Source: an uncultured Bacteroidales bacterium
GTDB taxonomy: Bacteria; Bacteroidota; Bacteroidia; Bacteroidales; F082
Direction: 5' to 3'
DNA length: 64,000 nt
Assembly: GCA_947303085.1 (NCBI GenBank)
Contig: CAMYXP010000002.1
Coordinates: 186,001-250,000 of the forward strand
This document shows, piece by piece, positions 8,555 to 17,030 of this stretch. The notes beneath the pieces were generated by a model. That model made no database searches and had not been told where the DNA came from. It saw nothing but the letters and a program-made list of their open reading frames with translations. Position 1 is the first letter of the stretch; every line of letters begins with the position of its first letter. A program made the position numbers and the translations under genes.

Positions 8555-11083
8555 TTATTCCACAACAATTTTCTTGACAATTTGATTGCCATCGCAGTTG
8601 ATATTGAGGAAATAGACTCCAGATTCAATATCTTTTACATTGATTCCCAATGTGTTAACAGCATTCATCACAACCTGTCCTTGAAGATTTACAACTGAAA
8701 CCTCAAGATTTCTGTAACCTTCAATTCCCTTGATGTAAACCATTGAAGATGCAGGATTTGGATAAACCATCACACTGTTTTCTGCGATCTCGTTAACATC
8801 GGTGTTATCAATAACGGTGAAACTCACTGTTGCTGTAGCTGTTTCGTTTCCGTCGCTGACTGTCACGGTGTAGGTAAAGTCTCCACCTTCTGTGGCTGTG
8901 AACACCGGGTTCTGAGCTGTCGGGTCGTCGAGGTTGGTGGCTGGTGACCATGAATAGGTGTAGTTGTATGTGCCGCCTGTTGCGCTTGCATACAAATGAT
9001 TGGTTTCGCCGATGTAAATCGTCTCATGTTCAACACTTGCTGTAGCTTCCACTGGTTCGCCGAGGCATCTTACATGAGCTTCCCAACCTGCTTTGTTGAC
9101 GCTGCTGTCGGATGTGAAACGGAATGTAATTGCACCGGCGGCATTGGTAGCTGTCACTGTGCCAGGGCTGTCGTTACCTGAGTGTTGTGAGCCAATTTGC
9201 GGTGCAGATGTTGTAGTTCCGTCGTAGATATAGAGCCAGTCGTAGTTGCTTTCTGTGTCAAATGACTGGAATGTCACTTCGATAATTCCACCCTCTGTAG
9301 CAGGCATGAATGTCATAGTCAGATCTTTGTTGTTGCCATAGTTCGCACTCGGACCGCCGTCATCGTAAAACATTGCGTTACAAGTTGTTATGGTACCATT
9401 CTGCATATTGTAAGCCTCTGATGCCGTGATGTAGTTAGCCATGTACTTTGTATCACTCTCGCCATCGGCGTTAGTCACTGTGAGACGGACGCCGAAAGTG
9501 CCTGCCTGGTTGTATGTCACTGTAGGATTCTGTTCTGTTGAAGTTGCTGGTGTGCCGCCTTCAAACTCCCAATCCCAGTTGGTGAGCTGTGCGCCCCATG
9601 AGTTGTCGGTGAAATGCACCGAGCCTCCCACTGCCACTGCTGTGACATCGGCTGTGAAGTCGGCAACGATGCCTTCGAGTGCCACCAACTCAGCACTGAT
9701 TGTAATTGCTTCATTATCAGCCACTGTCACTTGTGTCTCGTATGCCTGATAGCCGTTCTTGGTTATTCTCACGTTGTAGGTTCCACCTTTTACAGGACGA
9801 TGGAAGTCACCTGCAGGAAGCTGTGTCGACACTGTTGAATATTGGTCATCGTGACCTGTCAAAGTGATTGTTGCGCCGCCTATAGGAGCCTTTGAAGATG
9901 CGTCGACCACTGTGCCGTGGATGCCGTTCAACACCTGGTTCACAAAAGCGAAGATAGAGTTTTTGTTATAGTTCCAGAATGTTGGCATTTGACTGGCGTT
10001 AGGATTTTTAGTGTTTGAGCATTCGATAGTAAGCTCACGGCATTCAGCATAGCCGTTCATGTAATCCTGACGGCCGCCGCCAATCATATACCATGCAGCG
10101 CCATTGGTAATACCGTTGTTATAATCGGTCATATAGCCTGAGCTGACCTGGTGTGTAAGGTCGGCATATTCATGGCTGATTAGCTGATACCACTGGTCAT
10201 CAGCGTGAAGCGTGTAAGTGTTGTCCCAAGGATAGTTCATAACCTCTGCTCCGCCGTGGTAATTGGCGCCCATCACGAAGTTGTTTTCCTGTGCGAGCTG
10301 CATAAACCATTCAGTTTCTTGAGCATACGGATTTCCGTCAGGGTGAGCGCTGCCGTGAGGGTCGGCGTAGTTACGGTTCATGTCGACACCGTTGGCGTTG
10401 TAACGTGTTGCGCCGTTAACAGTGTTGTTGCCGCCGTGATAAGTTCCGTCAGGGTTGGTGTTAGGGCCGACATATAAATCGACGTTTTCAAGAATGTTGG
10501 CACACTCCGGAAGTGTAGGATTTTCAAGGAGATAGTCAATCCAACGGAGCATCAGCATCCAGCCTGTCGTCTCGTCACCGTGGATTGTTGAGGTGTATAA
10601 GAACTTCGGTTTTCCAGCGGTTGTGCCGTTGTTGATATGAGCAATCAAAATCTTACGGTTGCTAGGCAATGTTCCGAGTTCGATGATTTCGCATTTGTCA
10701 GGATGGTTTGTCTGGAAAGCATACATCATGTTCTCGTATGCGCTGTAGGTCGGGTACTGATCCCAGTCGTATTCGGCGCGGTTGCTGCCGTCCCACATCA
10801 CATGCTCCTCAAGCATTGAAGGAGGTGTCTGAAGTGTTATTTCATAGCCAAGTTTCTGAAATTCAGCGAATTCCTTGTTGTTTGCGTAAGCTGTTACGAC
10901 ATTGCCGTCGACGCGGTCAACAGAAATCATGTGAGCGATTTGCGGCAGATTGTCGTTGCCGTTAAGTTCAAAAGTAAAATAATACTCATTACGATCCTGC
11001 ATGAGTCGGTTGAGTTTGTTTTCTTGTGCTGTTAGTCCAAATGTGACAAACAGGAAAAGGATTAAAAATAATTTTGTTTTCAT
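8555..11083 (-). CDS. Secreted M14 zinc carboxypeptidase with PKD, CUB-like and T9SS domains
   Basis: I chose the ATG at 11083 because it begins a clean signal peptide (MKTKLFLILFLFVTFGLTAQ) 4 bp after dapA; a longer frame runs into dapA. The product has 842 residues. The M14 zinc site is visible as HGDETTGW with a later conserved His (NYHGGAEVMNYPWD), plus DMNRNY and the catalytic Glu region LTIECSN. After the peptidase come a carboxypeptidase regulatory-like domain (GIHGTVVDASSKAPIGGATI), a PKD domain (WDWEFEGGTP), a CUB-like domain (YDWLYIYDG), a second PKD-like domain and a type A T9SS sorting domain (VYPNPASSMVYIKG to the end). The architecture resembles secreted carboxypeptidases of Porphyromonas. 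Confidence 0.92.
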   Translation of the reverse strand: MKTKLFLILFLFVTFGLTAQENKLNRLMQDRNEYYFTFELNGNDNLPQIAHMISVDRVDGNVVTAYANNKEFAEFQKLGYEITLQTPPSMLEEHVMWDGSNRAEYDWDQYPTYSAYENMMYAFQTNHPDKCEIIELGTLPSNRKILIAHINNGTTAGKPKFLYTSTIHGDETTGWMLMLRWIDYLLENPTLPECANILENVDLYVGPNTNPDGTYHGGNNTVNGATRYNANGVDMNRNYADPHGSAHPDGNPYAQETEWFMQLAQENNFVMGANYHGGAEVMNYPWDNTYTLHADDQWYQLISHEYADLTHQVSSGYMTDYNNGITNGAAWYMIGGGRQDYMNGYAECRELTIECSNTKNPNASQMPTFWNYNKNSIFAFVNQVLNGIHGTVVDASSKAPIGGATITLTGHDDQYSTVSTQLPAGDFHRPVKGGTYNVRITKNGYQAYETQVTVADNEAITISAELVALEGIVADFTADVTAVAVGGSVHFTDNSWGAQLTNWDWEFEGGTPATSTEQNPTVTYNQAGTFGVRLTVTNADGESDTKYMANYITASEAYNMQNGTITTCNAMFYDDGGPSANYGNNKDLTMTFMPATEGGIIEVTFQSFDTESNYDWLYIYDGTTTSAPQIGSQHSGNDSPGTVTATNAAGAITFRFTSDSSVNKAGWEAHVRCLGEPVEATASVEHETIYIGETNHLYASATGGTYNYTYSWSPATNLDDPTAQNPVFTATEGGDFTYTVTVSDGNETATATVSFTVIDNTDVNEIAENSVMVYPNPASSMVYIKGIEGYRNLEVSVVNLQGQVVMNAVNTLGINVKDIESGVYFLNINCDGNQIVKKIVVE

Positions 11084-11087
11084 TGTG

Positions 11088-11966
11088 TTATAAAGATTTA
11101 TATTCATTTTCAATAGCTTGGCGAACATTATCGCTAACCGGCACCAAAGGGAGGCGGAGTACGTTCTTGCATAATCCGGCGTGAGCCATGAGGGCTTTTA
11201 TGCCTGCAGGATTGCCGTCGGCGAAGATTAAGCCGTTCATTTTCAGCATCTTATAATGCAACGGAAGAGCTTTCTCGTTTTTGCCTTCAAGCATCAGATG
11301 AACCATCTCGCAGAACGGTTTCGGGTAGCCGTTGGCGGCCACTGAGATGACGCCTTCAGCTCCGAGAGCCATCATTGGCTGGGTGATGCCGTCGTCGCCT
11401 GAATATACTCTGAAATCCTCAGGTTTGTCGCGCAAAATCTCCATGATTTGCTGCAGGTTTCCCGACGCTTCCTTCACCGCGATGATGTTCGGATGCTCGG
11501 CTAGTTCCACTGTCGTGGCGGCTTGGAGGTTCACTCCCACCCTGCCCGGCACGTTGTAAAGCACCACCGGCACCGGCGACACGTCAGCGACATGCAGAAA
11601 ATGAGCTTTCATGCCACGCTGGTTCGGTTTGTTGTAGTATGGAACTACGCTCAAAATGCCGTCAATCTTAGTAAAGTCTTGATTTCTGATATTATCAATC
11701 AAGGCTGAAGTATTGTTTCCACCCATTCCCAACAGAATCGGGCAGCGACCGTTGGCAGTCTCAATGATAGTCTTCACCACCTTAGCCTTCTCCTCAGCGT
11801 TCATCGTAGGAGCTTCCGAAGTGGTTCCGAGAGCAACCAAAAAATCAGCGCCATTCTGCAAAGTGTAGTCAACAATATTTCTTAACGATTGATAATCAAC
11901 AGAATAATCATCGTTAAACGGAGTTATGAGCGCAACTCCTGTGCCAATAAACGGGTTCATTTTCAT
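11088..11966 (-). CDS. dapA: 4-hydroxy-tetrahydrodipicolinate synthase
   Basis: The protein has 292 residues. It condenses pyruvate with aspartate semialdehyde for lysine and diaminopimelate synthesis. Visible marks are the GTTSEAPT motif (residues 48-54), the catalytic Tyr137 (VVLYNVPGR) and the Schiff-base Lys165 (IIAVKEASGN). Its ATG overlaps the stop of the upstream gene (ATGA), so the two are probably translated together. Confidence 0.96.
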   Translation of the reverse strand: MKMNPFIGTGVALITPFNDDYSVDYQSLRNIVDYTLQNGADFLVALGTTSEAPTMNAEEKAKVVKTIIETANGRCPILLGMGGNNTSALIDNIRNQDFTKIDGILSVVPYYNKPNQRGMKAHFLHVADVSPVPVVLYNVPGRVGVNLQAATTVELAEHPNIIAVKEASGNLQQIMEILRDKPEDFRVYSGDDGITQPMMALGAEGVISVAANGYPKPFCEMVHLMLEGKNEKALPLHYKMLKMNGLIFADGNPAGIKALMAHAGLCKNVLRLPLVPVSDNVRQAIENEYKSL

Positions 11967-12496
11967 CTTTTTCCTAACAACATCGACAGATAATTCTTCA
12001 GAATCTCTATCTGGTTCAACATTTCATCGTCTTTCTTCGAGTCGATGACCATATCGTACATTTTCTGGCTTGAATTTCCGAAAGTCACTCTGAATGAATT
12101 GTTTATCAAGGTCAAAATGTATTTATTCGTCATCAAATCATCCTGTGCCTTTGTAAAATCCACAACCATGTCGAACGAAAGACTGATCAGCGATTCGTAT
12201 TTGTCACGTTTCATTCTGCCCCAGAAGTCGAAATCTTCTTTTCTAATGAAGAAATAACGGTCTGTTTGCATGACGTTTTTCGGTAATTCGTCGACATAAA
12301 CGATAAACGAGTATCTTTTCAGCACGAACAGCCTTGTCAAAGCGTTTTCTATTTCCTTATAGCGTTTAAACTGTTCCTGGTCGAGCAAAATCGCCACACT
12401 CGGATACTTTGAAATATCCGGCAAGATGCAGGATTTACGCCTTCTCAAGAAGCCTTTTATAGCGCGTTTCCTAAAAAACTTTACAATAGCCTTCAT
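11963..12496 (-). CDS. Cytoplasmic protein, probably DUF6913
   Basis: The protein has 177 residues and no signal peptide. The very basic start (FFRKRAIKGFLRRRKSC) followed by a line containing YPSVAILLDQEQF and a later SFDMVVDFTK segment resembles the DUF6913 family of Bacteroidales, as I remember it. The function is unknown. It is the first gene of an operon with dapA (4-bp overlap), and a -7 box lies 29 nt upstream of its ATG. Confidence 0.6.
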   Translation of the reverse strand: MKAIVKFFRKRAIKGFLRRRKSCILPDISKYPSVAILLDQEQFKRYKEIENALTRLFVLKRYSFIVYVDELPKNVMQTDRYFFIRKEDFDFWGRMKRDKYESLISLSFDMVVDFTKAQDDLMTNKYILTLINNSFRVTFGNSSQKMYDMVIDSKKDDEMLNQIEILKNYLSMLLGKR

Positions 12497-12524
12497 CGTT
12501 CTGATGCCATACCAATAAAACTTG

Positions 12525-12532
12525 CAAAGATA
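12525..12532 (-). promoter_or_regulatory. -7 box TATCTTTG for the DUF6913-dapA operon
   Basis: This is a perfect TAnnTTTG match on the minus strand. The expected start point is near 12519, about 22 nt before the ATG at 12496. Confidence 0.5.
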
Positions 12533-12568
12533 CGAATTATTTTTGAAATCGACCTAAAAAAAATAAAA

Positions 12569-12599
12569 ACTAAGGTCTAACGTCTGAAGACTAATGTCT
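12569..12599. repeat. Heptad island B, TTAGAC class
   Basis: Four in-register 7-nt units are present: ACTAAGG, TCTAACG, TCTGAAG, ACTAATG. Read on the other strand they belong to the TTAGAC class. The island lies between two divergent promoters. Confidence 0.7.
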
Positions 12600-12605
12600 T
12601 TTTCA

Positions 12606-12613
12606 TATATTTG
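12606..12613 (+). promoter_or_regulatory. -7 box TATATTTG for the PhnP-like gene
   Basis: This perfect consensus lies 17 nt before the ATG at 12631 and directly follows heptad island B, which would occupy the -33 region. Confidence 0.5.
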
Positions 12614-12630
12614 CAGCGATTTTTACGACT

Positions 12631-13413
12631 ATGATGAAGATTACCATATTAGGCAGCGGCACCTCGCAAGGCGTCCCGGTTATCGGCTGCAACTGCGACG
12701 TTTGCAGGTCGAACGATTTGAGGGACAAGCGTTTACGCACATCCATCCTGATTCAAACCGAGCGCACCACCATCTGTGTGGATGCCGGTCCCGACTTCCG
12801 TCAGCAGATGCTTCGCGAAAACGTACAGCATCTCGATGCCATTCTCATCACGCATCATCATAAAGATCACATTGGCGGCCTTGACGACGTGAGGTCGTTC
12901 AACTTCCTTCAGAATATCTCAATGCCGATATACGCGTCACCTGAGTCGCAAGAAGAAATCAAACGCGAATATTCTTACGCTTTCGTCGACAAAAACGAAC
13001 TCTACCCCGGCGCCCCGACGTATAACCTCATCGACATCGTAGACAATAAGCCTATAGTTATCAATGAGTTAACCATCGAGCCAATCCCGTTGACACATCT
13101 AAAGATGTTATGCTACGCCTTCCGTATCGGCAACTTCGCATACGTCACCGACTTCAACTACATGTCCGAGGATAGTTTCGACAAGCTGAAAGGCGTTGAA
13201 TATCTCATCATCGAGGCACTTCGCCACGAAAAACATTATTCGCACATCAGTCTGCCCGAAGCCATCGACATCGCTCAACGTCTCAACGTCAAGAAAGCCT
13301 GGTTCACGCATGTCAGCCATACGATGGGAAAAACCGAAGATGTCAACAAGACCTTGCCTTCAAACATGATGTTAGCTTTCGACGGCTTAAGCATCACGAT
13401 AGAAAACAACTAA
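12631..13413 (+). CDS. PhnP-like MBL-fold metal-dependent hydrolase
   Basis: The protein has 260 residues. The metallo-beta-lactamase motif is HHHKDH at residues 75-80 with GGLDDVRSFN after it. The early Cys cluster (CNCDVC, residues 20-25) matches the extra zinc site of PhnP-type phosphoribosyl cyclic phosphate phosphodiesterases. Without phosphonate genes nearby the substrate is unknown, and a role on cyclic nucleotides or RNA ends is possible. The second ATG at 12634 is an alternative start. Its 3' end overlaps the convergent zinc-ribbon gene by 27 bp. Confidence 0.85.
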   Translation: MMKITILGSGTSQGVPVIGCNCDVCRSNDLRDKRLRTSILIQTERTTICVDAGPDFRQQMLRENVQHLDAILITHHHKDHIGGLDDVRSFNFLQNISMPIYASPESQEEIKREYSYAFVDKNELYPGAPTYNLIDIVDNKPIVINELTIEPIPLTHLKMLCYAFRIGNFAYVTDFNYMSEDSFDKLKGVEYLIIEALRHEKHYSHISLPEAIDIAQRLNVKKAWFTHVSHTMGKTEDVNKTLPSNMMLAFDGLSITIENN

Positions 13414-13764
13414 GCTCATCCTGTCTTCTTCCTCATAGCTAAACGCCTGATCATAAACTAGATAGTACTCCCTTCCCTTCTTTGTTTTATAAATACCTGT
13501 AAAACAATTGAAATCGAAGCCGAGTTCTTCAAGATACCTCTTTGGAACCGACAATCTCCCGTAAGGATTTACAGTCCTGAGGATTCCGCGGTTTTTCAGC
13601 AGAATCTTATTGATTTTTCTGATATATGTCTTCTGCTCGTTGTTAACTTGATAATAATAGTTATTACGGCATCTGTCGTCGCAGAACATCTTATCGGTTC
13701 TGCCTGATATTAACCTATTGCAATAAGGACATTTTTTTGGTTTTCTTCTATCTGTTTCATTCAT
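13387..13764 (-). CDS. Small zinc-ribbon protein of unknown function
   Basis: I chose the ATG at 13764 (MNETDRRKPKKCPYC); the longer frame from 13788 adds eight residues and leaves only 5 bp to the upstream gene. The product is about 125 residues. A CPYC pair and a CDDRC pair about 17 residues later form a zinc ribbon, followed by a basic helical part and a C-terminal beta-rich segment. It is probably cytoplasmic and may bind nucleic acid, which is inference. It is the last gene of the argS-rsmE-DUF4159 operon and overlaps the convergent PhnP-like gene. Confidence 0.75.
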   Translation of the reverse strand: MNETDRRKPKKCPYCNRLISGRTDKMFCDDRCRNNYYYQVNNEQKTYIRKINKILLKNRGILRTVNPYGRLSVPKRYLEELGFDFNCFTGIYKTKKGREYYLVYDQAFSYEEEDRMSLVVFYRDA

Positions 13765-13793
13765 TTTGATAATTTTGTTGTAAAACAATCATT

Positions 13794-14444
13794 TTATTGT
13801 GAAAAAACGTATTGTATGATGTTCGCGCCCATCTTAAGTGCCTTCAGTCGCACCTCGTCGGAGTCTTTATGCACTCGTTGATCTTCCCAGCCGTCGCCGA
13901 GGTCGCATTCGTAGGTGAAGAGACACACGATTCTTCCATCGTAAATCATCGCGAACGCTTGCGGAGTCTTGAGGTCATGCTCGTGAATCTTGGGCAGTCC
14001 GTTCGGAAACTCGTACGGTTTTTTGAAGATCGGATGCGAATACGGAAGCTCCACCCATTCCAGCTCAGGGAAAACCTTCTGCATCTGCGGCATGATGAAA
14101 TCCTTGAGTCCGTAGTTATCGTCGATGTGCAGGAAACCGCCTGCCAGCAGGTAGTTACGCAGGTTTTCGCATTCCGCCTTGTCGAAAGTGACGTTTCCGT
14201 GACCTGTCATGTGCACAAACGGATAGTTGAAGATGTCGGGGCTCCCCACCTCCACCGTCGCGATGTCGGGATTGAGGTTGGTGTGCAGTTCCTGGTTGCA
14301 GAACTTCACCAAATTAGGCAATGATGTAGGGTTGGCGTACCAGTCGCCGCCGCCTCTGTATTTAAGAAGCGCTATCTGCGTCTGCTGGGCAAACGAAAAC
14401 GAAAACGAAAACAATATGAGGAGCAGCAACTTCTTCATACTCAT
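13794..14444 (-). CDS. DUF4159 family secreted protein
   Basis: The start chosen is the ATG at 14444, which overlaps the rsmE stop (ATGA); 14438 is also possible. The product is 216 residues with a signal peptide ending in FAQQ. The sequence around YRGGGDWYANPTSLPNL and the GGFLHIDDNYG segment match DUF4159, a family with a glutamine-amidotransferase-like or Rossmann-like fold. The role is unknown; export suggests the periplasm or surface. Confidence 0.82.
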   Translation of the reverse strand: MSMKKLLLLILFSFSFSFAQQTQIALLKYRGGGDWYANPTSLPNLVKFCNQELHTNLNPDIATVEVGSPDIFNYPFVHMTGHGNVTFDKAECENLRNYLLAGGFLHIDDNYGLKDFIMPQMQKVFPELEWVELPYSHPIFKKPYEFPNGLPKIHEHDLKTPQAFAMIYDGRIVCLFTYECDLGDGWEDQRVHKDSDEVRLKALKMGANIIQYVFSQ

Positions 14445-15148
14445 TTCATTTGGTTGATGAGTTGAATCGTATGGCAAGCCACCACTGCCGCCGTCTCCGT
14501 TCTCAAGCGAGCGTCGCCAAGACTCACTGGGATGAAGCCGTTATCTTTGGCCAGCTGCACCTCCTCAGGACTGAAGTCGCCTTCCGGTCCGATTAGCACC
14601 AGGGCATTCCGGCCTTTTTCGTATTTGTCGCATAGCAACTCCGTAACGTCGTCGTCGATCCACGCGATGAATTTCTGTCCGTCGAATGGCTGCTTCACGA
14701 GTTTATTGAAATCCATAACATCCTCAATTTCAGGCAGTTTCGACTTTATCGACTGCTTCATCGCCGCTATCATCACCTTACGGAAACGCTCTACGTTGGC
14801 CACGCGGCGTTCTGAGTGATACGAGGCGAACAGCTGCACTTTGTCAATGCCGATTTCAGTGGCTTTTTCAAGAAACCATTCCGTGCGTTCGTTGAGTTTA
14901 GTCGGCGCTATTGCTATTTCGAGTTTAAACGTTTTGTTATCGTAGCCCGGACGTTTGTTCGTAAGGCAAACTGTCGCGCGTTTCGGGTGCGCTTCAACGA
15001 GCTCACCGTCGTACAACGAGCCTTTGCCGTCGGTGACGCAGAAACGGTCTCCTGCCTGCATCCTCAGAACTTTGACACAGTGTTTCGATTCCTCCTCAGG
15101 GAAGGAGACCATTCCTTCTGTCGCATCCGGTAAATAAAAAACGTTCAT
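14441..15148 (-). CDS. rsmE: 16S rRNA (uracil-1498-N3)-methyltransferase RsmE
   Basis: The protein has 235 residues. The N-terminal PUA-like part (HCVKVLRMQAGDRFCVTDGKG) and C-terminal SPOUT knot (LVLIGPEGDFSPEEV, then SLGDARLRTETAAV) are typical. It methylates U1498 of 16S rRNA using SAM. It follows argS by 12 bp and is co-transcribed with it. Confidence 0.95.
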   Translation of the reverse strand: MNVFYLPDATEGMVSFPEEESKHCVKVLRMQAGDRFCVTDGKGSLYDGELVEAHPKRATVCLTNKRPGYDNKTFKLEIAIAPTKLNERTEWFLEKATEIGIDKVQLFASYHSERRVANVERFRKVMIAAMKQSIKSKLPEIEDVMDFNKLVKQPFDGQKFIAWIDDDVTELLCDKYEKGRNALVLIGPEGDFSPEEVQLAKDNGFIPVSLGDARLRTETAAVVACHTIQLINQMK

Positions 15149-15160
15149 TTTTACTATTCT

Positions 15161-16972
15161 TTACATTCTCTCTGGCATCTGCATACCCAGCAGCTCGCCT
15201 GCGTTACGCAGCAAACGTGCTGTCATTGCCGCCAACTGCAAACGGAACGCCCTACGTTTCTCGTCAGGTTCCTTCATAATACTGCATTCCTGATAGAACT
15301 GGTTGAATCCTTTGCAGAGGTCGTATATGTAGTTGGCAATCATAGCCGGACTGCGGTTTATCGCAGCTTGTTCAAGCACACCAGGCCATGTATGAATATT
15401 GGTAAGCAGCGTTTTCTCTTCAGGCAGTATGTTCTCGACGTCAATTTTGTCGCCAGTCGTGATTCCGGCTTCAGCAGCTTTTCTCAACACCGAACAAATT
15501 CTAGCGTGAGTGTACTGTATGAACGAACCTGTATTGCCATTGAAATCGATTGATTCTTTCGGGTCGAACAGCATCGTCTTCTTCGGGTCAACTTTCAGGA
15601 TGAAGTACTTCAGAGCGCCAAGTCCAATCACATGATACAATTTATTTGCCTCTTCGTCACTCAATCCGTGAGCTTTTCCAAGTTCTTCCGACACGTTCTT
15701 CGCCGTCGCGACCATCTCGTCCATAAGGTCATCGGCGTCGACCACGGTACCTTCGCGCGACTTCATCTTACCGCTTGGCAACTCAACCATACCGTAGGAA
15801 AGATGCTCGATGTCGTTACCCCACTCGAAGCCTAATCTCACCAAAACACGTTTCAGCACGTCGAAATGGTAATTCTGTTCATTACCAACGACATAAATCA
15901 GTTTCTTCGGATGGAACTCGTCATAACGCAATTGAGCGGTTCCCAGGTCTTGAGTCATATAAACGGAGGTTCCGTCACGACGGAGCAATAGTTTCTCGTC
16001 CAATCCCTCATCACGAAGGTCACACCACACCGAGTTGTCATCTCTTTGATACAGAACGCCTTTCTTCAAGCCATCCATCACTGTACTCTTACCCAACAAG
16101 TATGTTTGTGATTCGTAATAGATCTTGTCGAACGACACTCCGAGACGTTTGTACGTCACATCAAAGCCTTCGTAAACCCAGTTGTTCATCATCTCCCAAA
16201 GTTCACGCACCTCTTTGTCGCCGGACTCCCATTTACGCAACATCTCGCGTGTCTCCTGCATCAGCGGAGAAGCGTTTTCCGCCTCTGCTTTAGCCTTGTC
16301 TTTGTCCTCATTGCTGAGTTCGTCGTAGTTGGCAGGCAGCAGACTCTTCACTTCTTCTTTGAAATGCTTGTCGAACATCACGTAGAAATCGCCGATCAGG
16401 TGGTCGCCCTTCTTCCCTGTCGATTCAGGAGTGCAGCCATTACCCCATTTCTGCCAGGCTATCATGCTCTTGCAGATGTGAATTCCTCTATCGTTCACGA
16501 GGTTCACTCTCACTACATTTTCGCCGTTGGCTTTAAGGATTTCGCTCACGCTCCAACCCAGCAGGTTGTTACGGATATGACCAAGGTGCAACGGTTTGTT
16601 GGTATTCGGTGAGGAATACTCCACTACGACAGGCTTGCCTGAAACTTCTTTTCGTCCGAATTTCTCATTCAGATGGTTTTTCTGCATGAAGTCGATCCAA
16701 TAGCTGTCGGAAATCAGCAGGTTCAAAAAGCCTTTCACCACGTTATACTTCGCGACAAACTCGCTTTCCTTCATCATCTCTGTTCCGAGTTCATTGGCTA
16801 ACATCTCCGGTGCTTTCCCTGCAAGTTTCACAAACGGGAAAACCACGATAGTAAAATCACCTTCAAATTCAGGTCTTGTCTTCTGAAAACTCACGTTTTG
16901 CGCAGGTGGTTCCTGGCCGTAAAGTTTCTTGAAGGCATCAACCAAAAGTTGTTTCAAAATCAATTCCAACAT
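15161..16972 (-). CDS. argS: Arginine-tRNA ligase
   Basis: The start at 16972 (MLELILKQLLVDAF) is preferred to 17002 because the -7 promoter box lies at 17000-17007 and would fall on the longer start. The product is 603 residues. The class I HIGH motif is HLGHIRNN, and the KMSK region is represented by GKMKSREGTVV. The C-terminal DALR anticodon-binding domain includes THARICSVLRKA. It charges tRNA-Arg. It leads an operon with rsmE, DUF4159 and the zinc-ribbon gene. Confidence 0.96.
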   Translation of the reverse strand: MLELILKQLLVDAFKKLYGQEPPAQNVSFQKTRPEFEGDFTIVVFPFVKLAGKAPEMLANELGTEMMKESEFVAKYNVVKGFLNLLISDSYWIDFMQKNHLNEKFGRKEVSGKPVVVEYSSPNTNKPLHLGHIRNNLLGWSVSEILKANGENVVRVNLVNDRGIHICKSMIAWQKWGNGCTPESTGKKGDHLIGDFYVMFDKHFKEEVKSLLPANYDELSNEDKDKAKAEAENASPLMQETREMLRKWESGDKEVRELWEMMNNWVYEGFDVTYKRLGVSFDKIYYESQTYLLGKSTVMDGLKKGVLYQRDDNSVWCDLRDEGLDEKLLLRRDGTSVYMTQDLGTAQLRYDEFHPKKLIYVVGNEQNYHFDVLKRVLVRLGFEWGNDIEHLSYGMVELPSGKMKSREGTVVDADDLMDEMVATAKNVSEELGKAHGLSDEEANKLYHVIGLGALKYFILKVDPKKTMLFDPKESIDFNGNTGSFIQYTHARICSVLRKAAEAGITTGDKIDVENILPEEKTLLTNIHTWPGVLEQAAINRSPAMIANYIYDLCKGFNQFYQECSIMKEPDEKRRAFRLQLAAMTARLLRNAGELLGMQMPERM

Positions 16973-16999
16973 AGTACAAATCGTTAAAATATTTGGGTG

Positions 17000-17007
17000 C
17001 AAAGATA
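17000..17007 (-). promoter_or_regulatory. -7 box TATCTTTG for argS
   Basis: This is a perfect consensus on the minus strand. Start-point prediction near 16994 supports the shorter argS start. Confidence 0.55.
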
Positions 17008-17030
17008 GTAAAAAAACTACAATTTACATG

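Noticed and set aside
8555..11128. Longer start of the carboxypeptidase at 11128
   Set aside because: The extra 15 residues overlap dapA and hide a clean signal peptide that starts at 11083.
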